Shown: positions 1-7,049 of the stretch, piece after piece
Position numbering within the stretch: the first letter of the stretch is position 1
Layout: the number at the start of each line of letters is the position of its first letter
Source of the DNA: an uncultured beta proteobacterium
GTDB lineage: Bacteria > Pseudomonadota > Gammaproteobacteria > Burkholderiales > Burkholderiaceae_C
DNA length: 22,654 nucleotides
Assembly: GCA_903834645.1 (NCBI GenBank)
Contig: CAILKA010000281.1
Location: 1-22,654 of the forward strand
Reading direction: 5' to 3'
Made by a program: the position numbers and the translations under genes
Notes under the pieces: generated by a model
Told to the model about the DNA's origin: nothing
What the model saw: only the letters and a program-made list of their open reading frames with translations
The model's database searches: none

Positions 1-34
1 CCAGCAACCACGCGCCTTCCAGCCCATGATGCAG
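1..34. other. right end of an unseen upstream element (left of first att copy)
   Basis: The frame leading into the first FCIGK-stop is open from position 2 and reads QQPRAFQPMMQ before it. Native MnmE C-termini carry a conserved D-x-L-L-G-x-I-F-S type stretch just before FCIGK, and that is absent here. I therefore read this as foreign sequence abutting an att copy, not as the mnmE gene. The stretch is too short to say more. Confidence 0.4.
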
Positions 35-52
35 TTCTGCATCGGGAAGTGA
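35..52 (+). repeat. mnmE-3'-end type attachment site, left copy
   Basis: Reads TTCTGCATCGGGAAGTGA, which translates as F-C-I-G-K-stop. FCIGK is the invariant C-terminus of the tRNA-modification GTPase MnmE (TrmE/ThdF), and the last 18 bp of that gene are the known integration site of SGI1 and related elements. The same sequence recurs at 1407-1424 in the same orientation. The identity also extends two bases upstream (AG), giving 17 of 18 matches over 33-50 versus 1405-1422. Confidence 0.75.
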
Positions 53-53
53 A

Positions 54-78
54 CCGAGGAAGCTGCGGAAATCCTCGG
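54..78. repeat. inverted repeat next to the left att copy
   Basis: Perfect 7-bp arms CCGAGGA (54-60) and TCCTCGG (72-78) are separated by 11 bases, starting one base inside the first att copy. It could be an integrase or excisionase arm site, or a hairpin ending transcription that enters from the left. No T-run follows. Confidence 0.45.
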
Positions 79-119
79 ATGCCGGGTGCGGTTATACAAA
101 GCTTTGAGAAGTTAGTGTA

Positions 120-149
120 GCAAGATAAACTTGCAAACATTGGTATAAT
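120..149 (+). promoter_or_regulatory. extended -10 promoter with overlapping palindrome for the ATPase gene
   Basis: TGGTATAAT at 141-149 is a consensus extended -10 element (TGnTATAAT). No good -35 hexamer lies 17 bp upstream. Where the -35 would be there is instead an inverted repeat, GCAAG-ATAAA-CTTGC (120-134), which looks like an operator for a repressor. The predicted transcription start near 155-156 is only about five bases before the ATG at 161, so the message would be almost leaderless. Confidence 0.6.
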
Positions 150-160
150 CCGCGCCTCCC

Positions 161-1354
161 ATGGACTCCATCCGAAACCCGTTTGTGCCGAGTGCGGGCT
201 CGCGCCCCGTCGAACTGGCGGGGCGGGATACGCTGCTCGAAGAGATGCGCGTGTCGCTGCAGCGTGCCCAGATCGGCCGGCACGCGAAGAGCGCCATGTT
301 GGTGGGTCTGCGCGGGGTCGGGAAGACCGTGCTGCTCGACAGGATCCGGGACGATGCCGAAGCGGCTGGCATCCACACGATCCGTATCGAGGCACCCGAG
401 GGGCGATCACTGCCCGCGATCCTCGCGCCCCAGCTGCGACAGGCTCTGCTGCGGCTAAGCAACATTGCCGCCGCCCGGGACTACGCCGTCCGTGGACTGC
501 GTGCACTGGCCGGCTTTGCGGGCAAGATGAAGATCAAGTATCAGGATCTCGAGGTCGGTCTCGACTTCGAGCCCGAGCCGGGCTTGGCCGATAACGGCGA
601 CCTCGAGCACGACCTGCAGGCGCTCTTCGAGCAGGTTGGCCGAGCGGCTAAGGCGGCTGGCACCGCCGAGGCGATCTTTATCGACGAGCTTCAGTACGTT
701 GCTGTCGATCAGTTGGCGGTGCTGATCACAGCCATGCACCGCATCGAGCAGCAGCAGCTTCCCGTTGTACTCGTGGGTGCTGGTCTGCCGCAACTTCGCG
801 GACAGATGGGCAACGCGAAGTCCTATGCCGAGCGGCTATTCAACTTTCCCGAAATCGGCGCGCTGGCAGCGCCTGCGGCTGAACGCGCGATTCGCGTGCC
901 GCTGCAGAAGGAGGGGGTCGATATCGACGAAGCCGCGTTGGATCGTCTGGTCGAGGTCACGCGCGGCTACGCCTACTTCCTGCAGCAGTGGGGTTTCCAC
1001 ATCTGGGAGCAAGCGGCGCAGTCGCCAATCGGTATCGACGCCGTCGCGCGAGCATCGGGCAGCGCTGTAGCGGCCCTTGACGAGAGCTTCTTCCGGGTGC
1101 GGCTCGATCGGCTGACGCCGAAGGAAAAGCGCTATCTGCGCGCGATGGCCGAACTCGGGCCTGGCCCGCATCGTTCGGGAGACATCGCCGCCTGCTACCC
1201 AGCCAAAGTCACCTCGCTTGCGCCAACGCGCAGTTCGCTGATCTCCAAGGGGATGATCTGGAGCCCGAACCACGGTGACACGGCCTTCACGGTCCCGATG
1301 TTTGACGAGTTCATGAAGCGAATCATCCCAGGCACCGAGTGGCGTCATGCGTAA
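161..1354 (+). CDS. orphan AAA+/ORC1-like P-loop ATPase with C-terminal winged-helix-like region
   Basis: A 397-residue cytosolic ATPase. The N-terminus NPFVPSAGSRPVELAGRD matches the opening motif of ORC1/Cdc6-like and MNS-type bacterial ATPases, which supports the ATG at 161 although no Shine-Dalgarno is present and the leader is near zero. Walker A is GLRGVGKT (residues 49-56). Walker B is AIFIDELQ, with D175 and E176. A sensor-1-like VVLVGAGLP follows at about 202-210 and SYAERLF at about 221-227. The last 80 or so residues look like a winged helix. Such proteins use ATP to remodel nucleic acid or protein partners, and many occur on mobile elements, some suspected of phage defence. No partner gene lies in the unit. 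The biological role is unknown; the ATPase call is firm and the defence idea is only a guess. Confidence 0.85.
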   Translation: MDSIRNPFVPSAGSRPVELAGRDTLLEEMRVSLQRAQIGRHAKSAMLVGLRGVGKTVLLDRIRDDAEAAGIHTIRIEAPEGRSLPAILAPQLRQALLRLSNIAAARDYAVRGLRALAGFAGKMKIKYQDLEVGLDFEPEPGLADNGDLEHDLQALFEQVGRAAKAAGTAEAIFIDELQYVAVDQLAVLITAMHRIEQQQLPVVLVGAGLPQLRGQMGNAKSYAERLFNFPEIGALAAPAAERAIRVPLQKEGVDIDEAALDRLVEVTRGYAYFLQQWGFHIWEQAAQSPIGIDAVARASGSAVAALDESFFRVRLDRLTPKEKRYLRAMAELGPGPHRSGDIAACYPAKVTSLAPTRSSLISKGMIWSPNHGDTAFTVPMFDEFMKRIIPGTEWRHA

Positions 1355-1364
1355 CGTCGCCTTC

Positions 1365-1381
1365 GGATCTATCGATAATCC
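1365..1381. repeat. imperfect palindrome downstream of the ATPase gene
   Basis: GGAT (1365-1368) and ATCC (1378-1381) flank the perfect palindrome TATCGATA (1370-1377). It lies between the ATPase stop and the right att copy. It may be a protein-binding site of the element end or a weak hairpin. No T-run follows. Confidence 0.3.
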
Positions 1382-1406
1382 TTGAGGGTTTGCGGGCAGC
1401 GGGAAG

Positions 1407-1424
1407 TTCTGCATCGGCAAGTAG
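1407..1424 (+). repeat. mnmE-3'-end type attachment site, right copy
   Basis: Reads TTCTGCATCGGCAAGTAG, again F-C-I-G-K-stop, in the same orientation as the left copy. The preceding in-frame residues (GFAGSGK after a TGA) are not MnmE. It therefore behaves as attR, the junction between element and chromosome, with ordinary GC-rich backbone following directly. Confidence 0.75.
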
Positions 1425-1451
1425 GCGCGGCCACACCCAGTCCCCCGAGTC

Positions 1452-2123
1452 TCACACCCAGCGGCTCACCCGCACGGCCCCCGCAGATCCCGCGCCCACG
1501 ACCCACGTCCAGGCTGCGGTGAGCGCCGCCAGGATCCCCGCGCGTGGCGCCGCACCCCGGCGTGCGCGTGCGTCGTCGCGGTGCACGAGCTCGTCTTGCT
1601 GGCACCCGGCCAGCAGCGCGCGCAGCTCGGCCAGCGAAGCCCGCATCGGCACGGCCGCCCCGGGCGTCAGCGCGTCGATCTGCGCCAGCTGCGCGGCGTA
1701 GTGCGTATCGACGAAGGTCTCCACCGACTCGATCGTGGCGTACACCGCACGCGGGCCGAAGCAGGCCGGCAGCGCCCCGGTGAGCCAGCCTGCCACACGC
1801 CACAGCGGCAGCAGCCGGCTGCGGCCTGCGCCCGGCACCACGGCTTCGATGAGCGCGAGATGGCGCGCCTCGGTGTCCAGGTGGTGCCGTGCGAACTCGC
1901 GCAGCGTGGCATCGCGCGCCACTGCGAGCACCCCGCGGTAGATCATCACCGCGCCGGCCTCGCCGGCATGGTCGGTGCGCAGCTCGCGCTTGAGGGCCGC
2001 GGGCCAGGTCGACCAGGCCTGGGCTGGCCAGAGGGATGCGGCGACGGCCCCGACATGCGGCGTGACCGGCAGAGGGGCAAGGGGCTTGGGATGGGTCACG
2101 GGTGCAGGTGGGGCTGGCGCCAA
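1452..2123 (-). CDS. Coq7-family di-iron hydroxylase (demethoxyubiquinone hydroxylase-like)
   Basis: About 223 residues. The family inserts the last hydroxyl group into ubiquinone, converting demethoxyubiquinol to demethylubiquinol, at the inner membrane. The di-iron ligand pattern is visible: E55 in DHAGEAGA, ExxH at 85-88 (DTEARHL), E132/E135 in IESVETFVDTHY, and ExxH at 178-181 (QDELVHR). The two hydrophobic stretches typical of the family lie between about 105 and 130. The listed start is a TTG without a clear ribosome site, and a GTG at 2099 is equally possible. The conserved domain begins only near residue 43, so the start is uncertain. The gene points towards the att site and is divergent from the MFS gene. 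Burkholderiales can carry more than one Coq7-like protein, so I do not assign coq7 outright. Confidence 0.82.
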   Translation of the reverse strand: MAPAPPAPVTHPKPLAPLPVTPHVGAVAASLWPAQAWSTWPAALKRELRTDHAGEAGAVMIYRGVLAVARDATLREFARHHLDTEARHLALIEAVVPGAGRSRLLPLWRVAGWLTGALPACFGPRAVYATIESVETFVDTHYAAQLAQIDALTPGAAVPMRASLAELRALLAGCQQDELVHRDDARARRGAAPRAGILAALTAAWTWVVGAGSAGAVRVSRWV

Positions 2124-2170
2124 CGGCTGGCGCCCTTACTGCCCGGTGGTCGAGGATGCTATCGGCAATC

Positions 2171-2186
2171 GCCCGCTGAATCGGGC
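2171..2186. repeat. small inverted repeat before the MFS start
   Basis: GCCCG (2171-2175) and CGGGC (2182-2186) flank CTGAAT, ending nine bases before the MFS ATG. In mRNA it could partly mask the ribosome-binding region (GGGCAGGG). It may be a chance pairing in GC-rich DNA. Confidence 0.25.
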
Positions 2187-2195
2187 GGGCAGGGC

Positions 2196-3419
2196 ATGAT
2201 CGCCACCGTGATCGCCTCGACCCACCCCTGGCAGGCGCTGTCGGCGATGCTGCTCGTGCAGGTGCTGGTGGCGCTGGCCAATGCGGCCGCACCCGTGCTG
2301 GCGCCGGCGGTGGCGCCTCAGCTGGGGCTGGCGCCTGAGCGCATCGGCCTGTACGCGGCGGTGAGCTACCTGTGCGCGGCGATCACGGGGCTGCACGCGG
2401 GAGAGGGTGTGGCGCGCTTCGGGGCCATGCGGCTGAACCAGGTCGCGCTGCTGGCCTGCGCGGCGGGTGCGCTCATCGCCGCACTCGCTCCGGCCTCGGC
2501 GCTGCTGCTGGCGGCCGCATGCGTGGGGGCGGGCTACGGGCTCGTGAACCCGGCTGCCGCCGCGGTGCTCGCGCACCACGCCCCGGCGCGCGCGCAAGGG
2601 GTCTTCTTCTCGGTCAAGCAGACGGGCGTGCCCATTGGCGTCGGGCTCGCGGGCATGCTGTTGCCGCTGGGCCTGGTGCTGCTGGGCTGGCAAGCCAGCG
2701 TCGTGGCGCTGGCGGCGTTGTGCGTGCTGGTGCCGGTCGTGCTCCTGCCCCTCGTGGGGCGGCTCGAGCCCCCGCAGCCGGTGCAACCCGTGGCGCCCGA
2801 GGGGGTGCGCGCGCTGGTGGTGAGGGTGTGGGCCGCGCCGGTGCTGCGCGCCATGTGCCTGGCCTCCACGGCCTACGCCGTCACGCAGCAGGTCTACGTC
2901 ACCTTCCTCGTCTCGTGGCTGCACCTGGAGCAGGGCTGGAGCCTGGCGGGCGCCGCGGGCGTGCTCGCGGGCTCGCAGCTGCTGAGCGTGGCCGCGCGCA
3001 TCGGCTTCGGGGCATGGGGCGACCGCGCCGGCGATGCTGGCCGCGTGCTGGCCGGGGTGGGCCTGGCCATGGCGATCGGGCTGCTCGCGTTGGCGGCGGC
3101 AGCGGGCACGGGCGCGGGGGCCTCGCCAGTGGTGGCCATCGGCGCGGCGCTGCTGTGTGCCGCCACCGCGATGGGCTGGAACGGATTGTTCTTCGGTGCG
3201 CTCGCGCAGCGCGTGCCGCGCGAGGACCTGGCGCGCGTGTCGGGCGCCACGCAGTTCTACACCTTCGCCGGCGGCATGCTCGGGCCGCTGATCTTTGGCG
3301 AGGCGGTGCGCGCGGGCGTGGCGTGGTCGGCCTGCTACGCGGCTTTTGCGCTCGTGCCCGCGGCCGCCGCCTGGTGGCTGGCGCGCGCGCTCAATGCCCC
3401 GAGAAATCCACCAGCGTGA
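2196..3419 (+). CDS. major facilitator superfamily transporter
   Basis: A 407-residue inner-membrane protein of nearly continuous hydrophobic segments, consistent with 12 transmembrane helices in two halves split by a hydrophilic loop around residues 190-215. The loop after helix 2 carries an MFS motif-A-like stretch (GEGVARFGAMR), and the second half has the equivalent GAWGDRAGDAGR. The segment FFSVKQTGVPIG is typical of small-molecule MFS carriers of Burkholderiales. I chose the ATG at 2196 because it follows a purine-rich GGGCAGGG. The frame is open much further upstream, but that part is antisense to the Coq7 gene. The 3' end overlaps the convergent apt gene by 29 bp. The substrate cannot be read from the sequence. 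Confidence 0.85.
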   Translation: MIATVIASTHPWQALSAMLLVQVLVALANAAAPVLAPAVAPQLGLAPERIGLYAAVSYLCAAITGLHAGEGVARFGAMRLNQVALLACAAGALIAALAPASALLLAAACVGAGYGLVNPAAAAVLAHHAPARAQGVFFSVKQTGVPIGVGLAGMLLPLGLVLLGWQASVVALAALCVLVPVVLLPLVGRLEPPQPVQPVAPEGVRALVVRVWAAPVLRAMCLASTAYAVTQQVYVTFLVSWLHLEQGWSLAGAAGVLAGSQLLSVAARIGFGAWGDRAGDAGRVLAGVGLAMAIGLLALAAAAGTGAGASPVVAIGAALLCAATAMGWNGLFFGALAQRVPREDLARVSGATQFYTFAGGMLGPLIFGEAVRAGVAWSACYAAFALVPAAAAWWLARALNAPRNPPA

Positions 3420-3942
3420 AGATGGGCAGCCCCGAGTCGCGCAGCCGCGCCGAGCCGCCGAGCTCGGGCAGGTCGACGATCGCCGCCCCCTCGACCACCG
3501 TGGCGCCCAGCCGCTCCAGCAGCCTGCGCCCAGCCATCATGGTGCCGCCGGTGGCGATCAGGTCGTCGATCAGCACCACGCGGTCGCCGGGCTTGACGGC
3601 ATCGGTGTGCATCTCCACCGTGGCGCTGCCGTACTCGAGCTCATAGGACTCCTGCACCGTCGTGTAGGGGAGCTTGCCCTTCTTGCGGATCGGCACGAAG
3701 CCCAGGTTGAGCTCGTAGGCCACGACCGAGCCGATGATGAAGCCGCGTGCATCGAGCCCGGCGATCACGTCCGGGCGCGGGTCGAAGTAGCGGTGCACGA
3801 ACTCGTCGATCAGCACCCGGAACACGCGCGGCGTGGACAGCAAAGGCGTGATGTCGCGGAACTGCACGCCGGGCTCGGGCCAGTCCGGGACGGTGCGGAT
3901 GTGCGCACGGATGACATCGGCAGCAGGCATCGGCCTGGACAT
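3391..3942 (-). CDS. apt: adenine phosphoribosyltransferase
   Basis: 183 residues, the usual Apt length. It salvages adenine by transferring the phosphoribosyl group of PRPP to give AMP, in the cytosol. The PRPP-binding motif VVLIDDLIATGGTM is complete. The N-terminal IRTVPDWPEPGVQFRDITPLL and the flexible-loop region KKGKLPYTTVQESYELEYG are also typical. The start is the ATG at 3942, because AAGGGAG lies eight bases upstream. A TTG at 3960 in frame overlaps that site and is rejected. The antiporter stop lies 14 bases upstream on the same strand, so the two genes are probably cotranscribed. Confidence 0.95.
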   Translation of the reverse strand: MSRPMPAADVIRAHIRTVPDWPEPGVQFRDITPLLSTPRVFRVLIDEFVHRYFDPRPDVIAGLDARGFIIGSVVAYELNLGFVPIRKKGKLPYTTVQESYELEYGSATVEMHTDAVKPGDRVVLIDDLIATGGTMMAGRRLLERLGATVVEGAAIVDLPELGGSARLRDSGLPIFTLVDFSGH

Positions 3943-3956
3943 GGTCGGGGCTCCCT

Positions 3957-5954
3957 TCAACCTTCGAGCAGCTTGGCCTCAGCCAGCGACAGCGCCTCGG
4001 GCAGGCCCGACAGCACGAGCGTGTCGCCCGGGCCCAGTACGAGCGCCTCGTCGGGCTCCACCACCGAGCCCGCGGCCTGCCGCACCGACACCACCTGCAC
4101 GCCCGTGGCGTGCAGCGCGAGGTGGCCCAGTTGGAGGCCCACGCTCGCGCCGGCCGGGGGCAGCGTCACGCTCAGCAGCCGAGCCTGCTCGAGTTCGTTG
4201 GCGGTGTCGTCGTCGGCGCCGTGGAAGTAGCCGCGCAGCAGCCGGTAGCGCGCGTCGCGCGCATCGCGCGTGAGGCGGATCACGCGTGCCATGGGCACGC
4301 CTACGAGCGCCAGCGCGTGGCCGGCCAGCATCAGCGAGCCCTCGATGGCCTCGGGCACCACCTCGGTGGCGCCGGCGGCGCGCAGCCGGTCGATGTCGGT
4401 GTCGTCCACCGTGCGCACCACCACCGGCACCTTCGGGGCGTGCTCGCGCACCAGGCCCAGGATCTTCAGCGCCGAGGGCGTGTCGTGATAGCTCACCACC
4501 ACCGCGCTGGCGCGTGCCAGGCCTGCGGCCATCAGGCTTTGCAGCCGCGCCGCGTCCCCGAACACCACGCTCTGCCCGGCGGCTGCGGCCTGGCGCACGC
4601 GGTCGGGGTCGAGGTCGAGCGCCATGTAGGGGATGCGCTCCTTGTCCAGCAGCCGCGCCAGGCTCTGGCCGCTGCGGCCGTAGCCGCAGATGATCACGTG
4701 CGCCTCGTTGGCCATCGAGCGCTTGGCGATCGAGGTGAGCGCCACCGACTGCAGCATCCAGTCGCTGGCCGACAGGCGGTTGACGATGCGGTCGCTGTAC
4801 ATCACGAGGAAGGGCGCGGCCAGCATAGACAGCACCATGCTTGCCAGCACCGGGCTCACCCACTCGGGGGCGATGAGCTGCCGCTCGGCCCCCAGCGTGA
4901 GCAGCACGAAGCCGAACTCGCCGGCCTGCGCGAGATACAGCCCCGTGCGCAGCGCCACGCCCGGCGTGGCCCGGAACATGCGGGCAAGCGCTGCGATCAG
5001 CGCGAACTTGGCCAGCACCGGGCCGGTGGTCAGCAGCAGCACCAGGACCCAGTTCTCGAGCACCGGGCGCCAGTCGAGCTTCATGCCGATGGTGATGAAG
5101 AACAGGCCCAGCAGCACGTCGTGGAAGGGCCGGATGTCGGTCTCCACCTGGTGCTTGTATTCGGTCTCGGCCACGAGCATGCCCGCCACGAAGGCCCCGA
5201 GCGCCAGCGACAGCCCCGCATGCTCCGTGACCCACGCCAGCCCGAGCGTGACCAGCAGCAGGTTGAGCATGAAGAGCTCCTCGCTCTTGCGCCGCGCCAC
5301 GAGCGTGAGCCACCAGCGCATCACGCGCTGCCCGCCCGCAAGCAGCAGCGTGAGCAGCACCAGCGCCTTGAGCAGCGCCCAGCCCAGCGATGTGGCGAGC
5401 TCGCCGCCGCTGGCCCCGAGGGCCGGGATGATCACGAGCAGCGGCACCACGGCCAGGTCCTGGAAGAGCAGGATGCCCAGCACGCGCCGGCCGTGCTCGC
5501 TCTCGAGCTCGAGCCGCTCGCTCATGAGCTTGACGACGATGGCCGTGCTCGACATCGCGATGGCGCCGCCCAGCACCACTGCGCCCTGCCAGCCGAGCTC
5601 CCAGGGCCGCGCCGTGAACGAGAAGGCCCACAGCAGCAGGAAGTGCCCGATCACGGCCCCCAGGATCGTCAGGCCCACCTGCGACAGGCCCAGCCCGAAC
5701 ACCAGCGTGCGCATGCTGCGCAGCTTGGGCAGGTTGAACTCCAGCCCGATCACGAACATCAGGAACACCACCCCGAACTCGGCCAGGTAGCGCACGCCCG
5801 CGCTGTCTTGCGCCAGTGCCAGCGCGTTGGGCCCGATGACCACGCCCACGACGAGGTAACCGAGCATGGGCGGCAGCCGCAGCGAGCGGCACACGACCAC
5901 GCCGGCCACGGCGGCGACGAGGTACAGCAGGACGAGTTCGAGGGTGGTGGCCAT
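3957..5954 (-). CDS. CPA2-family monovalent cation:proton antiporter (KefB/YbaL-like) with RCK domain
   Basis: 665 residues. The N-terminal roughly 380 residues are a Na+/H+ exchanger-type membrane domain of many helices, including RLPPMLGYLVVGVVIGPNAL and LFFITIGMKLDW. From about residue 417 comes an RCK/TrkA-N Rossmann domain opening with HVIICGYGRSGQS, with the GxGxxG dinucleotide fold. A TrkA-C domain near the C-terminus includes PGDTLVLSG. The family exchanges potassium or sodium for protons across the inner membrane under nucleotide or glutathione control. The ATG at 5954 begins the first helix; GGGGAG lies rather far upstream (about 12 bases). It is divergent from kdsD with only 54 bp between, and heads a likely operon with apt. 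Whether it is true KefB (glutathione-gated) cannot be decided. Confidence 0.9.
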   Translation of the reverse strand: MATTLELVLLYLVAAVAGVVVCRSLRLPPMLGYLVVGVVIGPNALALAQDSAGVRYLAEFGVVFLMFVIGLEFNLPKLRSMRTLVFGLGLSQVGLTILGAVIGHFLLLWAFSFTARPWELGWQGAVVLGGAIAMSSTAIVVKLMSERLELESEHGRRVLGILLFQDLAVVPLLVIIPALGASGGELATSLGWALLKALVLLTLLLAGGQRVMRWWLTLVARRKSEELFMLNLLLVTLGLAWVTEHAGLSLALGAFVAGMLVAETEYKHQVETDIRPFHDVLLGLFFITIGMKLDWRPVLENWVLVLLLTTGPVLAKFALIAALARMFRATPGVALRTGLYLAQAGEFGFVLLTLGAERQLIAPEWVSPVLASMVLSMLAAPFLVMYSDRIVNRLSASDWMLQSVALTSIAKRSMANEAHVIICGYGRSGQSLARLLDKERIPYMALDLDPDRVRQAAAAGQSVVFGDAARLQSLMAAGLARASAVVVSYHDTPSALKILGLVREHAPKVPVVVRTVDDTDIDRLRAAGATEVVPEAIEGSLMLAGHALALVGVPMARVIRLTRDARDARYRLLRGYFHGADDDTANELEQARLLSVTLPPAGASVGLQLGHLALHATGVQVVSVRQAAGSVVEPDEALVLGPGDTLVLSGLPEALSLAEAKLLEG

Positions 5955-6008
5955 GATGCCTAGAATCTCCCCGATCCTAGACCAGCGCCTTCCCGGGCGC
6001 TCCCCCCT

Positions 6009-7049
6009 GTGCCAGACCATCCCCACGCGACACTCGGCGCCTCGGCAGACAGCCTCGTTGAGCGAGCCTCGTCGGCCTTCTCGGCCGAGCGCGCGCTGCA
6101 GCTGGCCACCCGCACCTTCGAGATCGAGGCGCGCGCGCTGCTGGAGCTCAGCGCTCGCCAGGGCGAGGGCTTCACGCGCGCGGTGCAGGCCATGCTCGAG
6201 TGCCGCGGCCGCACGGTGGTGATGGGCATGGGCAAGAGCGGGCACGTGGGACGCAAGATCGCCGCCACGCTCGCCTCCACCGGCACCCCCGCTTTCTTCG
6301 TGCACCCGGCCGAGGCCAGCCACGGCGACCTGGGGATGGTCACGCCCGGCGACGTGGTGCTGGCCATCAGCAACTCCGGCGAAAGCGACGAGCTCGCCGC
6401 CATCCTGCCGGCCGTGCGCCGCCTGGGCGTGACGCTCGTGGCGATGACGGGCAAGGCCGAGTCCACGCTGGCGCGCCACGCGGACATCGTGCTGTCGAGC
6501 GCGGTCGACCAGGAGGCCTGCCCGCTCAACCTCGCCCCCACGGCGAGCACCACGGCGCAGATGGCGCTGGGCGATGCCCTTGCGGTGGCGCTGCTGGATG
6601 CGCGCGGCTTTGCCGAAGCCGATTTCGCGCGGTCGCACCCCGGGGGCAGCCTCGGGCGCAAGCTGCTCATGCTCGTGCGCGACCTCATGCGCCACGGCCC
6701 TGCCGTGCCGGTGGTCGGGCCCGAGGCGCCGCTGCCGCAGGTGCTGCGCGAGATGAGCGACAAGGGCCTGGGCTTCACGGCGGTGGTGGACGACGCGCGC
6801 CAGGTGCTGGGCATCTTCACCGATGGTGACCTGCGCCGGCTCATCGAGCGCGGAGCCGAGCTGCTGGCGCTGCGCGCAGCCGACGTGATGCACACGGGCC
6901 CCAAGCTCGTGCGCGAGGATGCGCTGGCGGTGGACGCGGCCGGCCTGATGGAGCAGCACCGCATCACGAGCGTGATCGTGGTGGATGCGCACGGCGCCAT
7001 CGTGGGCGCGCTCAACAGCAACGACCTGATGCGTGCGAAGGTGATATGA
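6009..7049 (+). CDS. kdsD: D-arabinose-5-phosphate isomerase
   Basis: 346 residues. It converts ribulose 5-phosphate to arabinose 5-phosphate, the first step to Kdo for lipopolysaccharide. The SIS sugar-isomerase domain is seen at about 45-180, with GMGKSGHVGRKIA (73 onward), PAEASHGDLGM (100-110) and SNSGESDEL (121-129). A conserved ARSHPGGSLGRKLL follows. Two CBS domains cover about 215-265 and 280-340 (ending in VGALNSNDLMRAKV). The start is a GTG at 6009 with no clear ribosome site. The length is close to E. coli KdsD (328). It is first in a tightly packed run, and its stop overlaps the kdsC start by four bases. Confidence 0.95.
   Translation: MPDHPHATLGASADSLVERASSAFSAERALQLATRTFEIEARALLELSARQGEGFTRAVQAMLECRGRTVVMGMGKSGHVGRKIAATLASTGTPAFFVHPAEASHGDLGMVTPGDVVLAISNSGESDELAAILPAVRRLGVTLVAMTGKAESTLARHADIVLSSAVDQEACPLNLAPTASTTAQMALGDALAVALLDARGFAEADFARSHPGGSLGRKLLMLVRDLMRHGPAVPVVGPEAPLPQVLREMSDKGLGFTAVVDDARQVLGIFTDGDLRRLIERGAELLALRAADVMHTGPKLVREDALAVDAAGLMEQHRITSVIVVDAHGAIVGALNSNDLMRAKVI

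Larger units (their letters stand above)
35..1424 (+). mobile_element. single-gene element bounded by mnmE-type att direct repeats
   Basis: A 1,372-bp unit (one att copy plus interior) lies between two directly repeated mnmE-tail sequences. The interior holds one gene, an AAA+ ATPase with its own promoter. By eye the interior is less GC-rich than the flanks: four 60-base lines counted by hand in the ATPase gene gave 57-72% G+C, and 81-150 is frankly AT-rich. No integrase, excisionase or relaxase fits in the space, so the unit would need an integrase in trans or be a deletion remnant. What is seen is the repeat pair and the lone gene. What is known is that mnmE 3' ends are attachment sites. 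That it is a mobile or formerly mobile unit is inference. Confidence 0.6.

Noticed and set aside
35..52. Reading FCIGK-stop as the end of a real mnmE gene in the window
   Set aside because: The preceding residues do not match the MnmE C-terminal region at either copy, so only the att-sized tail is present.
2171..2186. Riboswitch before the MFS gene
   Set aside because: Only one 5-bp stem is visible, far too small for any known riboswitch fold.
1581..2195. N-terminal extension of the MFS transporter
   Set aside because: The upstream open frame is antisense to the Coq7-like gene and shows no MFS features; the ATG at 2196 starts just before helix 1.
3943..3960. TTG start at 3960 for apt
   Set aside because: The extra residues overlap the AAGGGAG ribosome site that serves the ATG at 3942, and that ATG gives the normal Apt length.
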